Below, in pieces: positions 32,709 to 42,304 of a DNA stretch of 64,000 nucleotides (positions are counted from its first letter, which is position 1; the number at the start of each line of letters is the position of its first letter). The position numbers were made by a program, and so were the translations under genes. Source of the DNA: Propionigenium maris DSM 9537 (GTDB lineage Bacteria; Fusobacteriota; Fusobacteriia; Fusobacteriales; Fusobacteriaceae); assembly GCF_027925155.1 (NCBI RefSeq), contig NZ_BSDY01000012.1:1-64000 (forward strand), in the 5' to 3' direction. The notes below the pieces were generated by a model. It saw only the letters and a list, made by a program, of their open reading frames with translations, searched no databases and was not told the DNA's origin.

Positions 32709-33707
32709 CTAAGAAATAGGATTTGTTGGTTTTGGTCTCTCTATTGGATTTTCCGGTGTTGGCCTTTCTATTGGATGCTCCGGTCTGGGCCCCTCTATTG
32801 GATTCTCTGGCTTGGGAGAATCTGGTTCCTCTGGCCTCTCATAGCCTATCCTGTCCAGGGATCTTTCATATTTATCCACAGCCCTCTCCGAGTGCCATAT
32901 GCCCCTTTCAGTTACTCCCATATTTCTCAGGTCCTCCGATGTCAGTCTCCCGTTTACATAATCATTTACTGCCTGATCTACATCTCCATCTATTCCAGAC
33001 ATCCTGAAGTTCCTTCTTACAGTCCTCTCAGCCTTAATCTCTTCCTTTCTGGCCTTCTCCTCGGTCTTGCTGTCAAAGGACTCCTCCCTTTTCAGCTTCC
33101 CCCAGTTCTTGTGAGCGTCCTTCACCTCTGTAGGCTTTTCTATTGGATGCTCTGGTGCAGGCCCCTCTATTGGATGACTTGGTTTTGGCCTCTCCACTGG
33201 ATGAGTGGGTTTTGGCCTTTCTATTGGATGACTTGGCTTAGGTCCCTCTATGGGGTTGCTTGGTTTGGGTCTCTCCACTGGATGACTTGGTCTCGGTCTC
33301 TCTATTGGGTTGCTTGGTTTTGGCTTCTCCACTGGATGAGTGGGCTTTGGCCTCTCTATTGGATTTCCCGGCTTAGGATCGATCTTTACTCCTTTCCCCT
33401 GGGAGGCCGCTTCCTTCTTCTTTGTGTTCTCCCTCTTATTCACCTTATCTGTTTTTCTGTCTGTCTTCTTTTGTTCTGAGTTACCCTTGTTATCTCTTCC
33501 CTTATCGGATCTTCCAGACCCCTCTCTGTTACCTCCACGGTCGGAGTTGCCCCCTCTGTTTCCGCCTCCACGGTTGTCATCTCTTCCGGAGCTTTCTCTT
33601 CCTCCGCCGCCTCCGTTTCCATTTCCATTTCCATTAGCCCTGGCATATACTTCACCACTGGATAAAATTAAAAATACTGCCATAAAACTAATTAATATCT
33701 TCTTCAT
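32709..33707 (-). CDS. Secreted Pro-rich repeat protein
   Basis: The 332-residue protein has a signal peptide (MKKILISFMAVFLILSSGEVYA), then a Gly/Asn/Arg-rich low-complexity segment (about 24-70), a Lys-rich segment, and two blocks of a 9-10-residue proline repeat, about residues 110-190 (x-HPxExPKPS-N type, for instance SNPIERPRPSHPVERPKP) and 298-332 (ENPIEGPRPEHPIERPTP). Between them is a charged, non-repetitive helical domain of about 100 residues. The repeats are rod-like and could hold the domain away from the surface or cross the cell wall. No function is known. ATG at 33707 follows GGGGGAAGTT. Confidence 0.75.
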   Translation of the reverse strand: MKKILISFMAVFLILSSGEVYARANGNGNGNGGGGGRESSGRDDNRGGGNRGGNSDRGGNREGSGRSDKGRDNKGNSEQKKTDRKTDKVNKRENTKKKEAASQGKGVKIDPKPGNPIERPKPTHPVEKPKPSNPIERPRPSHPVERPKPSNPIEGPKPSHPIERPKPTHPVERPKPSHPIEGPAPEHPIEKPTEVKDAHKNWGKLKREESFDSKTEEKARKEEIKAERTVRRNFRMSGIDGDVDQAVNDYVNGRLTSEDLRNMGVTERGIWHSERAVDKYERSLDRIGYERPEEPDSPKPENPIEGPRPEHPIERPTPENPIERPKPTNPIS

Positions 33708-33790
33708 AACTTCCCCCTTTTTATCACTCTAAGATATTTTATATGAGGTTTGTGATATCCAGGTGATGAGAAGATAAAGGAAAACTAAAA

Positions 33791-33886
33791 AGCAACGTGA
33801 CGTTGCATCCTGGTAGTCAGTAGTAACACCTATGGCTTAACTTAATTTTTTTATAAATTCTATCCTTTCCTTAACAATAAAAAAAG
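33791..33886. repeat. Dispersed intergenic repeat, family 2, copy 2
   Basis: It starts AGCAACGTGACGTTGCATCC, contains GTAGTAACACC, TTTTTTTATAAATTCTAT and ends CCTTTCCTTAACAATAAAAAA. The tail leads into the terminator of the beta-barrel protein gene on the minus strand. Confidence 0.78.
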
Positions 33887-33913
33887 GTCCTAAACCCATT
33901 GGGTTTAGGACCT
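33885..33913 (-). terminator. Terminator of the beta-barrel protein gene
   Basis: AGGTCCTAAACCCA pairs with TGGGTTTAGGACCT (14 bp) with almost no loop, followed on the minus strand by TTTTTTATTG. Confidence 0.9.
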
Positions 33914-33917
33914 CACA

Positions 33918-34421
33918 TTAAAATAACTGAATACCAAATATCATAGATAACTGCTTAAGATCGTCGCTTCCTCTCCTGTCATCATCCACCTTGGTTATAG
34001 AGTAGAGCAGCTCTGCCTGGAATAACAGGAATTCAACTCCAGCTCCAGCTCCAAAGTAGTAACTTCCATCTGGGCTTGATCCGCTCACATCATCTCTGGT
34101 ATAGAGAACCTTACCGACCTTACCTACAAGATAGGGCTTTATTCCAACGGGAATAATGTTATACCTTGCCATTAAGTAAGCTGGAACAGTTTCCATGTTA
34201 GCACCGCTTGTTTTACCGTTGTATGCAATACCTGCACCGATATCCAAGAGCACTAAGGACTGCTTTACCTCAAAACCTATTGTCGGAGCATAGCTGTCAA
34301 AGGATGTATCCCTTCCATTGTAATCCCCTGAGTTGGTGATTCCTCCAATCCTCAGGTGTCCGTCTACAGCAAGTGCTGACAGAGACATCACTACAAACAA
34401 AACTGCAACTAACTTCTTCAT
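33918..34421 (-). CDS. Small outer-membrane beta-barrel protein
   Basis: A signal peptide (MKKLVAVLFVVMSLSALAVDG) precedes about eight alternating strands (HLRIGGIT, APTIGFEVKQSLVLLDIGAGIAY, VPAYLMARYNIIPVGIKPYLVGKVGKVLY, GSYYFGAGAGVEFLLFQAELLYSI). The last strand ends in Phe (MIFGIQLF), the usual barrel-assembly signal. At 167 residues it could form an eight-strand OmpA-type or OmpW-like barrel without a periplasmic domain. ATG at 34421 follows GGGGGAGAAGAAG. It is monocistronic. Function unknown. Confidence 0.75.
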   Translation of the reverse strand: MKKLVAVLFVVMSLSALAVDGHLRIGGITNSGDYNGRDTSFDSYAPTIGFEVKQSLVLLDIGAGIAYNGKTSGANMETVPAYLMARYNIIPVGIKPYLVGKVGKVLYTRDDVSGSSPDGSYYFGAGAGVEFLLFQAELLYSITKVDDDRRGSDDLKQLSMIFGIQLF

Positions 34422-34493
34422 CTTCTTCTCCCCCTAGTATCTTTTATTAGTAACTCATGGATTCTATCACTTTAATATGATGCTTTGGTGATG

Positions 34494-35660
<1,167 letters not shown>

Positions 35661-37880
35661 TTATCCTCCTTGCCTTTGAATCCTAATAACATCCTTTATC
35701 GATGAAAGGTGTTTTAATAGTTTTTCATAATCTTCTTTTTTAGATATTTCTATTGTAAACTTTATATTTATAAATCGATCCAGCCCCTTTGGTATGAGGT
35801 TGGAGTTTACTCCTATTACATTTATCTTGTGGTTGGCTATGATAGATACCAGGTCCATAAGGATGTTTGGCCTGTCCACCACAAAGGTATTAAAGCTAAA
35901 CTGATACTTGTTGAGCTTCTTCTCGATGATGGTTTCATCCCAGTTTACATCTATCTCCCTGGCAGGATCGCTCTTTACCATTCCAGCATAGTTTTTACAG
36001 TCCCTTCTGTGAACGGCAATACCTGCTCCCTTGGTGATATAACCACCGATATCATCTCCAGGAAGAGGAGTACAGCACTTGGCAAACCTTATAAGGGTGT
36101 TGTCCAGTCCTGCTACAACAACTCCAAAGTCATTCTTCTTTCCACTGCTCTTCTCCCTCTTTGTCTCAGAAAGGGCTTCAATATCTATCTCCTTGGTAAC
36201 TTCAGGTTTAAACCTTCCTGCAAGAACCTCGGCCTTACTTCTGCTCTCAGCTATTCTGAAGTAGAGGTCTTCCTTACTCTGAATACTATGTCTATCCAGA
36301 TACTTAGCCAGTACCTCACTGGACTCAAACTCCTTCATAGTTACTCCCACCTTGGAAAGCTCCTTCTCCAGAGTGTCCATTCCGATCTTGACATTTTCAT
36401 CAAACTTCTTTTCCTTGATCCATCTACGTATCTTATTCTTGGAGCTCTGGGTGACAACTATATCCAGCCAGTCACTTCCAGGACCCTTGGCATTCTTAGA
36501 GGTGATTACCTCTACCCTGTCTCCATTCTGAAGCTTATAGTCAATGGGAACTATCTTATCATTTACCTTGGCCCCCACACACTTATATCCAATCTCCGTA
36601 TGGATATGGAAGGCAAAATCAAGGGGAGTAGCTCCCTGAACTAGCTCCACAACATCTCCCTTAGGGGAGAATACAAATACAGTTTCCTGAAGGATATCTC
36701 CAGTCACCGTCTTCACAAACTCCTCTGAGTTGTCTGCCTCCTGCTGCCACTCATTTATCTGCTTTAACCACGAGTAAACCATATCCTTCTTGCCTACCTT
36801 GGACTTCTCCTTATAGCTCCAGTGGGCAGCTACCCCGTCCTCAGCCACGTTATGCATCTCCTGGGTACGTATCTGAACCTCTATAAACTTACCCAGAGGC
36901 CCTACAAGGGTGGTATGGATAGACTGGTATCCATTGGATTTGGATACCGCTATATAGTCCTTAAACCTTCCTGGTACAGGTTTATAGTTGCTGTGAAGTA
37001 TCCCCAGGGTATTGTAGCAGTCCCCCTCAGTTTCCACAATAACTCTAAGGGCTATAAGATCATATATCTCATCAAACTCCTTGCCCTTTTCATACATCTT
37101 CTTATAGATACTGTAGAAGTGCTTTGGCCTTCCAGATACCTCTCCAGGTATATGGGCATCCTTTAGGAACCCCTTTATCTCAGATATTGCCCTGTTGGTA
37201 TACTCCTCCCTCTCTCCCCTCTTGGAGTTTATGAGTTTCACCAGCTTTCTGTAGATATCGTGCTCCAGGTAGAAGAGGCTCAGATCCTCTAACTCCCACT
37301 TTATCTTAGCCATCCCCAGCCTGTGTGCCAGAGGAGCGAAGATCTCCAGAGTTTCCCTGGCAATCCTCTCCTGCTTATGACTTGGCATAAACTTAAGGGT
37401 TCTCATATTGTGCAGTCTGTCTGCCAGCTTTATAATAATTACCCTGATATCCTGGGCCATGGCAACTATCATCTTCCTGATATTTTCATGCTGCTTCTTG
37501 GTCCCCTTGGGAAGTACGCTCAGCTTGGTAACCCCGTCCACAAGGTTGGCTGTTTCCCTTCCAAAGTTATACTCTATCTCAGAGACCGGTATCATCGTAT
37601 CCTCTACTATATCGTGAAGTATACCGGCTACTATAGTGTCTGTATCCATCTTCATCCCCATAAGTATCTTGGATACCTCTACTGGATGAAGTATATAGTC
37701 ATCTCCTGATTTTCTATACTGCCCTATATGACACTCCTTGGCAAATTCATAGGCCAGTATGATCTTTTCAGAGTCTACATTTAAGTTATTTTCTTTTATG
37801 GCATCTAGTATTTCTCTCCTATACCCCATAGCCTCACTTCTCCTTGTTAAATATAAATTCAAGGACTCATACCTCCCCAT
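35661..37880 (-). CDS. spoT: Bifunctional (p)ppGpp synthetase/hydrolase RelA/SpoT
   Basis: Controls the stringent response. The hydrolase HD site VAGILHDIVEDT has His89-Asp90, so hydrolysis should be active. The synthetase domain (about 240-350) holds SIYKKMYEKGKEFDEIYDL and SKSNGYQSIHTTL. A TGS domain follows near 390-455 (PKGDVVELVQGATPLDFAFHIH) and an ACT domain closes the protein (about 665-735). At 739 residues it is full length. ATG at 37880 follows AGGAGGGATATCTC. It lies between apt and tgt in the same direction. Confidence 0.95.
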   Translation of the reverse strand: MGRYESLNLYLTRRSEAMGYRREILDAIKENNLNVDSEKIILAYEFAKECHIGQYRKSGDDYILHPVEVSKILMGMKMDTDTIVAGILHDIVEDTMIPVSEIEYNFGRETANLVDGVTKLSVLPKGTKKQHENIRKMIVAMAQDIRVIIIKLADRLHNMRTLKFMPSHKQERIARETLEIFAPLAHRLGMAKIKWELEDLSLFYLEHDIYRKLVKLINSKRGEREEYTNRAISEIKGFLKDAHIPGEVSGRPKHFYSIYKKMYEKGKEFDEIYDLIALRVIVETEGDCYNTLGILHSNYKPVPGRFKDYIAVSKSNGYQSIHTTLVGPLGKFIEVQIRTQEMHNVAEDGVAAHWSYKEKSKVGKKDMVYSWLKQINEWQQEADNSEEFVKTVTGDILQETVFVFSPKGDVVELVQGATPLDFAFHIHTEIGYKCVGAKVNDKIVPIDYKLQNGDRVEVITSKNAKGPGSDWLDIVVTQSSKNKIRRWIKEKKFDENVKIGMDTLEKELSKVGVTMKEFESSEVLAKYLDRHSIQSKEDLYFRIAESRSKAEVLAGRFKPEVTKEIDIEALSETKREKSSGKKNDFGVVVAGLDNTLIRFAKCCTPLPGDDIGGYITKGAGIAVHRRDCKNYAGMVKSDPAREIDVNWDETIIEKKLNKYQFSFNTFVVDRPNILMDLVSIIANHKINVIGVNSNLIPKGLDRFINIKFTIEISKKEDYEKLLKHLSSIKDVIRIQRQGG

Positions 37881-37921
37881 GAGATATCCCTCCTAAAATC
37901 TATATTCATAGATTGAATTAT

Positions 37922-37941
37922 AGGCGGCTGCAGTGAGCCGC
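37922..37941. terminator. Hairpin between apt and spoT
   Basis: GGCGGCT and AGCCGCC form a strong 7-bp stem 15 bp after the apt stop on the minus strand. There is no T run, so it may pause or partly end transcription rather than stop it. Confidence 0.45.
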
Positions 37942-37956
37942 CTGAATATCAATATC

Positions 37957-38469
37957 TTAGTAGTTCATCAGTGTCATTACATCGTAATCTGCAAGCTTCT
38001 CTCTTCCCTTTAGGTCATCAAGCTCAATCAGGAAAGCCAGCCCGGCTACTACTCCGCCTAGCTCCTCTATGATCTTCACTGTAGCTTCTACAGTTCCTCC
38101 AGTTGCAAGAAGGTCGTCTACAATAATTACTCTCTGCCCTGGCTTTATAGAGTCCTTGTGCATGCATAGAGTGTTTGAACCATACTCTAGATCATATTCA
38201 TATGATACTACTTCTCTAGGAAGTTTTCCAGGTTTTCTTACTGGAGCAAATCCAATCCCCATCTCATGTGCCACTGGACACCCGAATATGAATCCTCTTG
38301 CTTCTGGACCTACTACAAGCTCAGCTTCCTTCTCCCTTGCAAATTTTACAAAGGCATCTGTTGCCGCCCTGTATGCTTCCCCATTTCCAAGAAGTGGAGT
38401 AATGTCTCTAAACTTTATTCCCTCCTTTGGGTAGTCCTCTACAAGAGCTATATAATCTTTTAAATTCAT
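37957..38469 (-). CDS. apt: Adenine phosphoribosyltransferase
   Basis: Apt makes AMP from adenine and PRPP in purine salvage. The type I PRTase PRPP loop [16 protein letters not shown] lies near residue 115-130; the N-terminal [21 protein letters not shown] and [11 protein letters not shown] are family-specific. Length (170) is standard. ATG at 38469 follows AGGAGGAAAAG. It precedes spoT in the same direction. Confidence 0.95.
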   Translation of the reverse strand: MNLKDYIALVEDYPKEGIKFRDITPLLGNGEAYRAATDAFVKFAREKEAELVVGPEARGFIFGCPVAHEMGIGFAPVRKPGKLPREVVSYEYDLEYGSNTLCMHKDSIKPGQRVIIVDDLLATGGTVEATVKIIEELGGVVAGLAFLIELDDLKGREKLADYDVMTLMNY

Positions 38470-38513
38470 CTTTTCCTCCTAATACTCTAACTGATTTAAT
38501 CTTAAATTACATC

Positions 38514-40154
38514 TTAAATATCATCTTGGGCAACTCTAAGGACCTCTTCCATGGTTGTTACTCCCTCTAAGACCTTTTCATACCCCTGTTGCTTCATCGT
38601 TTTCATTCCCTTGGATTCAGCTTCTCCCTTGAGGGTCTCAGTACTCGATCCCCTGCTTATGAGGGACCTCATATCCTTGTCCACCATGAGAAGTTCTATA
38701 AGAGCTGTTCGTCCCTGATACCCGGTGTCTCTGCACAAACTGCATCCATTGGCTTCATAGATTGTACTTCCAAGATCCACTCCCAGAGCCTGGGCTTCAG
38801 CCTCTGTAACCTGCCTCTCTCTCTTACAGTGAGGACATAACCTTCTTATAAGCCTCTGTCCCAGCACCCCTGCAAGGGTAGCTGACAGAAGAAATGGCTG
38901 TACTCCCATATCTATAAGTCTTGATATGGTTCCCACTGCTGAGTTGGTGTGCAGGGTAGAAAATACCAGGTGACCTGTCATAGCTGACTCTATAGCGATC
39001 TCTGCTGTCTCTAGGTCTCTTATCTCTCCTATCATGATTACATCTGGATCCTGTCTCAGTACCGATCTCAGCCCGCTGGCAAAGGTCAGTCCCGCTCCCG
39101 GATTTATCTGTACCTGGTTGATTATCTCAAGCTGGTACTCCACTGGATCTTCAAGGGTAATGATGTTTTTTTCCAGACTGTTTATCTCATTTATAGCTGC
39201 ATAGAGGGTAGAAGTTTTTCCACTTCCTGTAGGCCCTGTTACAAAGAATATACCGTTGGGTCGGGAGATAAGGTTTTCTAGGTTAGCCAGGTTTTCTCCC
39301 TGAAATCCAAGGCTTTCAAGACTTACCCTTACATTGTCCTTATCCAGCAGTCTGATTACCACCTTTTCACCAAAAACCGTTGGAAGGGTGGATATTCTCA
39401 TATCTATGGATCTCCCACTTAGCTCGGTTTCAACTCTCCCATCCTGGGGTATCCTTTTTTCAGTGATATCCAGCTTAGCCATTACCTTTATCCTGGAAAT
39501 AATAGCCGAATGCATCCCCTTGCTGTAGGTCATCATCTGATGGAGGATTCCATCTATTCTGAATCTGATCCTTACAATGGTAGCCTCTGCCTCTATATGG
39601 ACATCACTGGCTCCCTCCATTACAGCTTTTTTAAGGACTTTATCTACCACATCAACTGCAGATATATCTCCGTGCTCCTCCTTGGAGCCCTCTCTGCTGT
39701 CATCCTCTCCCTTCAAAAATACAGGGGAGTAGTATTTTTCAATGGCGTTCCTTACCTCATCTCCATTGGCTATAGCCTGGGATACTTCAAATCCGCTGGC
39801 CTCCTCTATGGCATCTATGGCAAATATATCCAGAGGGTCATCCATTGCCACGTGGAGTACTCCGCCATTCTTAGAGATGGGAACAACATTAAACCTCTCT
39901 GCTACCTCTCTTTTCAGACTCAGTATGGCTTCCTTTTCCACTGCTGCTCTGCTCATGGAGATATATGGAATCCCCATCTGCTCTCCCAGCACCTTGAGGA
40001 TCTCCTCTCCACTGATGAGTTTCATCTCCACCAGGATATCTCCCAGCTTCTTACTACTTCCTCTTTGTTTTTCCAGGGCTTCCGACAGTTGTTTGGGAGA
40101 GATCACTCCCTCATCTACCAGAATATCTCCCAGTCTTTTTCTTACTCTGACCAT
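38514..40154 (-). CDS. pilB: Type IV pilus / type II secretion ATPase PilB/GspE
   Basis: A hexameric AAA ATPase that drives pilus or secretion assembly. The N-terminal MshEN domain (RLGDILVDEGVISPKQLSEAL and the second copy KKLGDILVEMKLISGEEILK) is present twice. The ATPase domain shows Walker A VTGPTGSGKTST, the Asp box RSVLRQDPDVIMIGEIRD and the His-box GHLVFSTLHTNSA; a zinc site CPHCKRE...CSLCRDTGY follows. The 546 residues are full length. The stop codon of the NUDIX gene touches its start (TAG-ATG). No other pilus gene is in the window, so it is an orphan here. Confidence 0.9.
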   Translation of the reverse strand: MVRVRKRLGDILVDEGVISPKQLSEALEKQRGSSKKLGDILVEMKLISGEEILKVLGEQMGIPYISMSRAAVEKEAILSLKREVAERFNVVPISKNGGVLHVAMDDPLDIFAIDAIEEASGFEVSQAIANGDEVRNAIEKYYSPVFLKGEDDSREGSKEEHGDISAVDVVDKVLKKAVMEGASDVHIEAEATIVRIRFRIDGILHQMMTYSKGMHSAIISRIKVMAKLDITEKRIPQDGRVETELSGRSIDMRISTLPTVFGEKVVIRLLDKDNVRVSLESLGFQGENLANLENLISRPNGIFFVTGPTGSGKTSTLYAAINEINSLEKNIITLEDPVEYQLEIINQVQINPGAGLTFASGLRSVLRQDPDVIMIGEIRDLETAEIAIESAMTGHLVFSTLHTNSAVGTISRLIDMGVQPFLLSATLAGVLGQRLIRRLCPHCKRERQVTEAEAQALGVDLGSTIYEANGCSLCRDTGYQGRTALIELLMVDKDMRSLISRGSSTETLKGEAESKGMKTMKQQGYEKVLEGVTTMEEVLRVAQDDI

Positions 40155-40589
40155 CTATTCCCACCTATTTCCCAAGTACCTCAGTTCCTTTTTTCCGCTA
40201 AAATATTCCTTTAATTCCCTCTTCATATTTGGGTATAGTGTTACCTTATCTAGTTCCTCCACTGGCAGAAAGGATACTTCCTTGAGAATTCCCTCATCTC
40301 CCACACGAAGCTCTCCTCCAGTGTACTCCACTTCAAAGGTCATATGAATTATATGTCTGGACTTATCTGGGGCTATTCCCTGAGATACAAAGGCCATCCT
40401 TCCTATCTCCACATCTATGTTACACTCCTCAAGAAATTCTCTCTTGAGGCTTGCCTCCATCGTTTCACCGTAGTCTACTCCCCCACCAGGCAGTAGCCAG
40501 TAGCTATTCTTACCTTTTTGATGTCTGATTAGAAGAATCTTACCATCCTTTATCAGTATTCCTGCTGCTCTTACTCTAGGTTTTTCCAC
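40155..40589 (-). CDS. NUDIX hydrolase
   Basis: The NUDIX box GETMEASLKREFLEEC (GX5EX7REUXEEXGU pattern, with C replacing the last G and its neighbour) is seen near residue 43-58, preceded by LLPGGGVDY. Such enzymes hydrolyse nucleoside diphosphate derivatives; the substrate cannot be told. Length is 144 residues. A GTG at 40589 follows GGGGGAGAGCTCC. It is directly upstream of, and touching, the pilB-like gene, likely in one transcript without functional link. Confidence 0.85.
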   Translation of the reverse strand: MEKPRVRAAGILIKDGKILLIRHQKGKNSYWLLPGGGVDYGETMEASLKREFLEECNIDVEIGRMAFVSQGIAPDKSRHIIHMTFEVEYTGGELRVGDEGILKEVSFLPVEELDKVTLYPNMKRELKEYFSGKKELRYLGNRWE

Positions 40590-40689
40590 GGAGCTCTCCC
40601 CCTTTTCATCAATATGAAAACTGACTTAAATTATACCACAATATACTCTCTAACTCAAACTCTCATCTCTAACATACTCTATATTTAAA

Positions 40690-40718
40690 TAATAGCGGTG
40701 TAGGATACACCGCTATTA
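40690..40718 (-). terminator. Terminator of the TPR lipoprotein gene
   Basis: TAATAGCGGTGTA and TACACCGCTATTA form a 13-bp stem around GGA, followed by TTTAAATA on the minus strand. The T run is short. Confidence 0.65.
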
Positions 40719-40723
40719 TTACT

Positions 40724-41623
40724 TTAAGATATCTGCTTTAAAAGTTTATCTATCCTCTCCACTTCCTCAGTATCCCCTATTCTATTCATAACCTCTTTTT
40801 TTAGTTCCAGGTACTTCACGTCATACTTGTATCTGTCCGATACCATTCCTATGGAGTTTTTAGCTGTAGTATCATTCCCTGCACTGAGGGCTACCTTGGC
40901 AAGCTGCATATAGAGGAGGTCTCCCCCACCGTTTTCTGCCAGATACTTCTTGAGAACCCTCACAGCCTTCTGGTTCTCTCCAAATCTCTCCGACAACATA
41001 CTGCTGTAAAAGAGGATGTAGGATCTGTCGTTCCCATACTTTTTATAGCTGTCTTCAAGAGTCTGATAGAGCTCCATAAACTTTCTCTCATCTATCATCA
41101 CCTGACTATACACTGTATAGAGCTCAAGGTCTAAGTACTCATCCACAAGGAGAGCTTCCTTTAGTATAGGATAGGCTTCCTCCCTCCTTCCCTCCTTAGC
41201 TGCAATAAAACCTCTCAGCTTGAGGGTAAGTACATCTATGGCATCCTTGGAGACCATCTCCAGGTATTTCTTTGCTTCCTCATAGTCCCCCTTGGCATAG
41301 TTTATAAGGGCCAGGTTCTTATAACTCACCTGATCGCTGTCATCCTCTGTCACTGCCCTCTTATAAAAGTCCTCTGCTTTTTCAAAGTTGCCCAGTTCTC
41401 CATATACAAGTCCCAGCTCCCTGAGGGTTATGGGGTTTTTATTGTTTTTTGCATAGGCCTTCTCATACTCCTGAAGTGCCTCTAAAAACTTCCCCTCCTG
41501 GGAAAGGTTTATTCCTCTAAGGATGTAGTACTCCTCCTTATCCAGATTCTTAGTTGCCGGTTTACTGTTTGAACATGCTGTAATAAATATCAAAGTCAAT
41601 AAAATAAAAGAGATTTTTCTCAT
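40724..41623 (-). CDS. TPR-repeat lipoprotein
   Basis: The ATG at 41623 (GGCAGGTGAAAAT before it) gives a lipoprotein signal ending FITAC (Cys16); the longer frame from 41638 would spoil it. The mature part, about 280 residues, carries tetratricopeptide repeats: EYYILRGINLSQEGKFLEAL, PITLRELGLVYGELGNFEKAE, VSYKNLALINYAKGDYEEAK, VLTLKLRGFIAAKEGRREEAY, and further weaker ones. It is probably a scaffold in the periplasm or at the outer membrane. It is immediately downstream of the DUF502 gene. Confidence 0.8.
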   Translation of the reverse strand: MRKISFILLTLIFITACSNSKPATKNLDKEEYYILRGINLSQEGKFLEALQEYEKAYAKNNKNPITLRELGLVYGELGNFEKAEDFYKRAVTEDDSDQVSYKNLALINYAKGDYEEAKKYLEMVSKDAIDVLTLKLRGFIAAKEGRREEAYPILKEALLVDEYLDLELYTVYSQVMIDERKFMELYQTLEDSYKKYGNDRSYILFYSSMLSERFGENQKAVRVLKKYLAENGGGDLLYMQLAKVALSAGNDTTAKNSIGMVSDRYKYDVKYLELKKEVMNRIGDTEEVERIDKLLKQIS

Positions 41624-41641
41624 ATTTTCACCTGCCATCTA

Positions 41642-42304
41642 TTATTTTTCTGCTGTTTCAGGTAACACTGCTCCTCCGGATATGATAAGTTTCACTGCCT
41701 CCTCTACCTTCATATCAAGGACTCTGGCTTCACTCTCCTGCACCATTACAAACATTCCCGATGTTGGGTTTGGAGAGGTAGGTATAAATACATTAAGTAG
41801 CTTGGGTCTTCCTGTTATATCTTCAAAGTATTCATTTCCGTCGCTGGTTAAAAAACCTAAGCTGTATATCCCCTTTCTGGGATACTCTAAAAGTACCACC
41901 TTCTGGTAGGATTTTGATTTATCTGAAGATACCAGACCTGTGATCTGGCTCAAAGTAGTATATACTGATTTTATTATAGGTATCCTTGTAAAGAGCTTCT
42001 CCAGGCTGTTGGCTATCTTTCTTCCTATTACAAGCTTCAGGGTCATCCCTACAATGGTAACTCCAATAAACACACCTATTACAGCCAGTACATATACTGT
42101 TATCTTTATATAGACCTCAGCTTCCTGCCTAGTGGTGATGCTCTCCATCTTTAGAAGGTAGTCTGTTATATACTTTACAACAAATGAGTTACCTATAAAG
42201 GTAATTACAAGCTTGGCTACCCAGGAAACAAAATATATTGTTAGTACAACTGGAAGTACCGCTATAAGACCTGTATAGAACCAATTCTTCATCCTGCTTT
42301 TCAT
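41642..42304 (-). CDS. DUF502 membrane protein
   Basis: The 220-residue protein has two N-terminal membrane helices (TGLIAVLPVVLTIYFVSWVAKL; VLAVIGVFIGVTIVGMTL) and a soluble C-terminal domain with the DUF502 pattern RIPIIKSVYTTLSQIT, YPRKGIYSLGFLTSDG, VFIPTSPNPTSGMFVMV. The function is unknown. Its ATG overlaps the stop of the CorC-like gene (ATGA), so it is translationally coupled to that gene. Confidence 0.85.
   Translation of the reverse strand: MKSRMKNWFYTGLIAVLPVVLTIYFVSWVAKLVITFIGNSFVVKYITDYLLKMESITTRQEAEVYIKITVYVLAVIGVFIGVTIVGMTLKLVIGRKIANSLEKLFTRIPIIKSVYTTLSQITGLVSSDKSKSYQKVVLLEYPRKGIYSLGFLTSDGNEYFEDITGRPKLLNVFIPTSPNPTSGMFVMVQESEARVLDMKVEEAVKLIISGGAVLPETAEK

Noticed and set aside
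33158..33370. Regular direct repeats, considered as a CRISPR array
   Set aside because: The units are about 30 bp of coding repeat in frame (proline motif), without unique spacers of constant length and without cas genes.
32723..33732. Several long plus-strand frames opposite the proline-repeat protein
   Set aside because: They arise from the regular repeat and low-complexity coding of the minus-strand gene; they lack ribosome sites and read as Trp/Leu/Phe-rich repeats.
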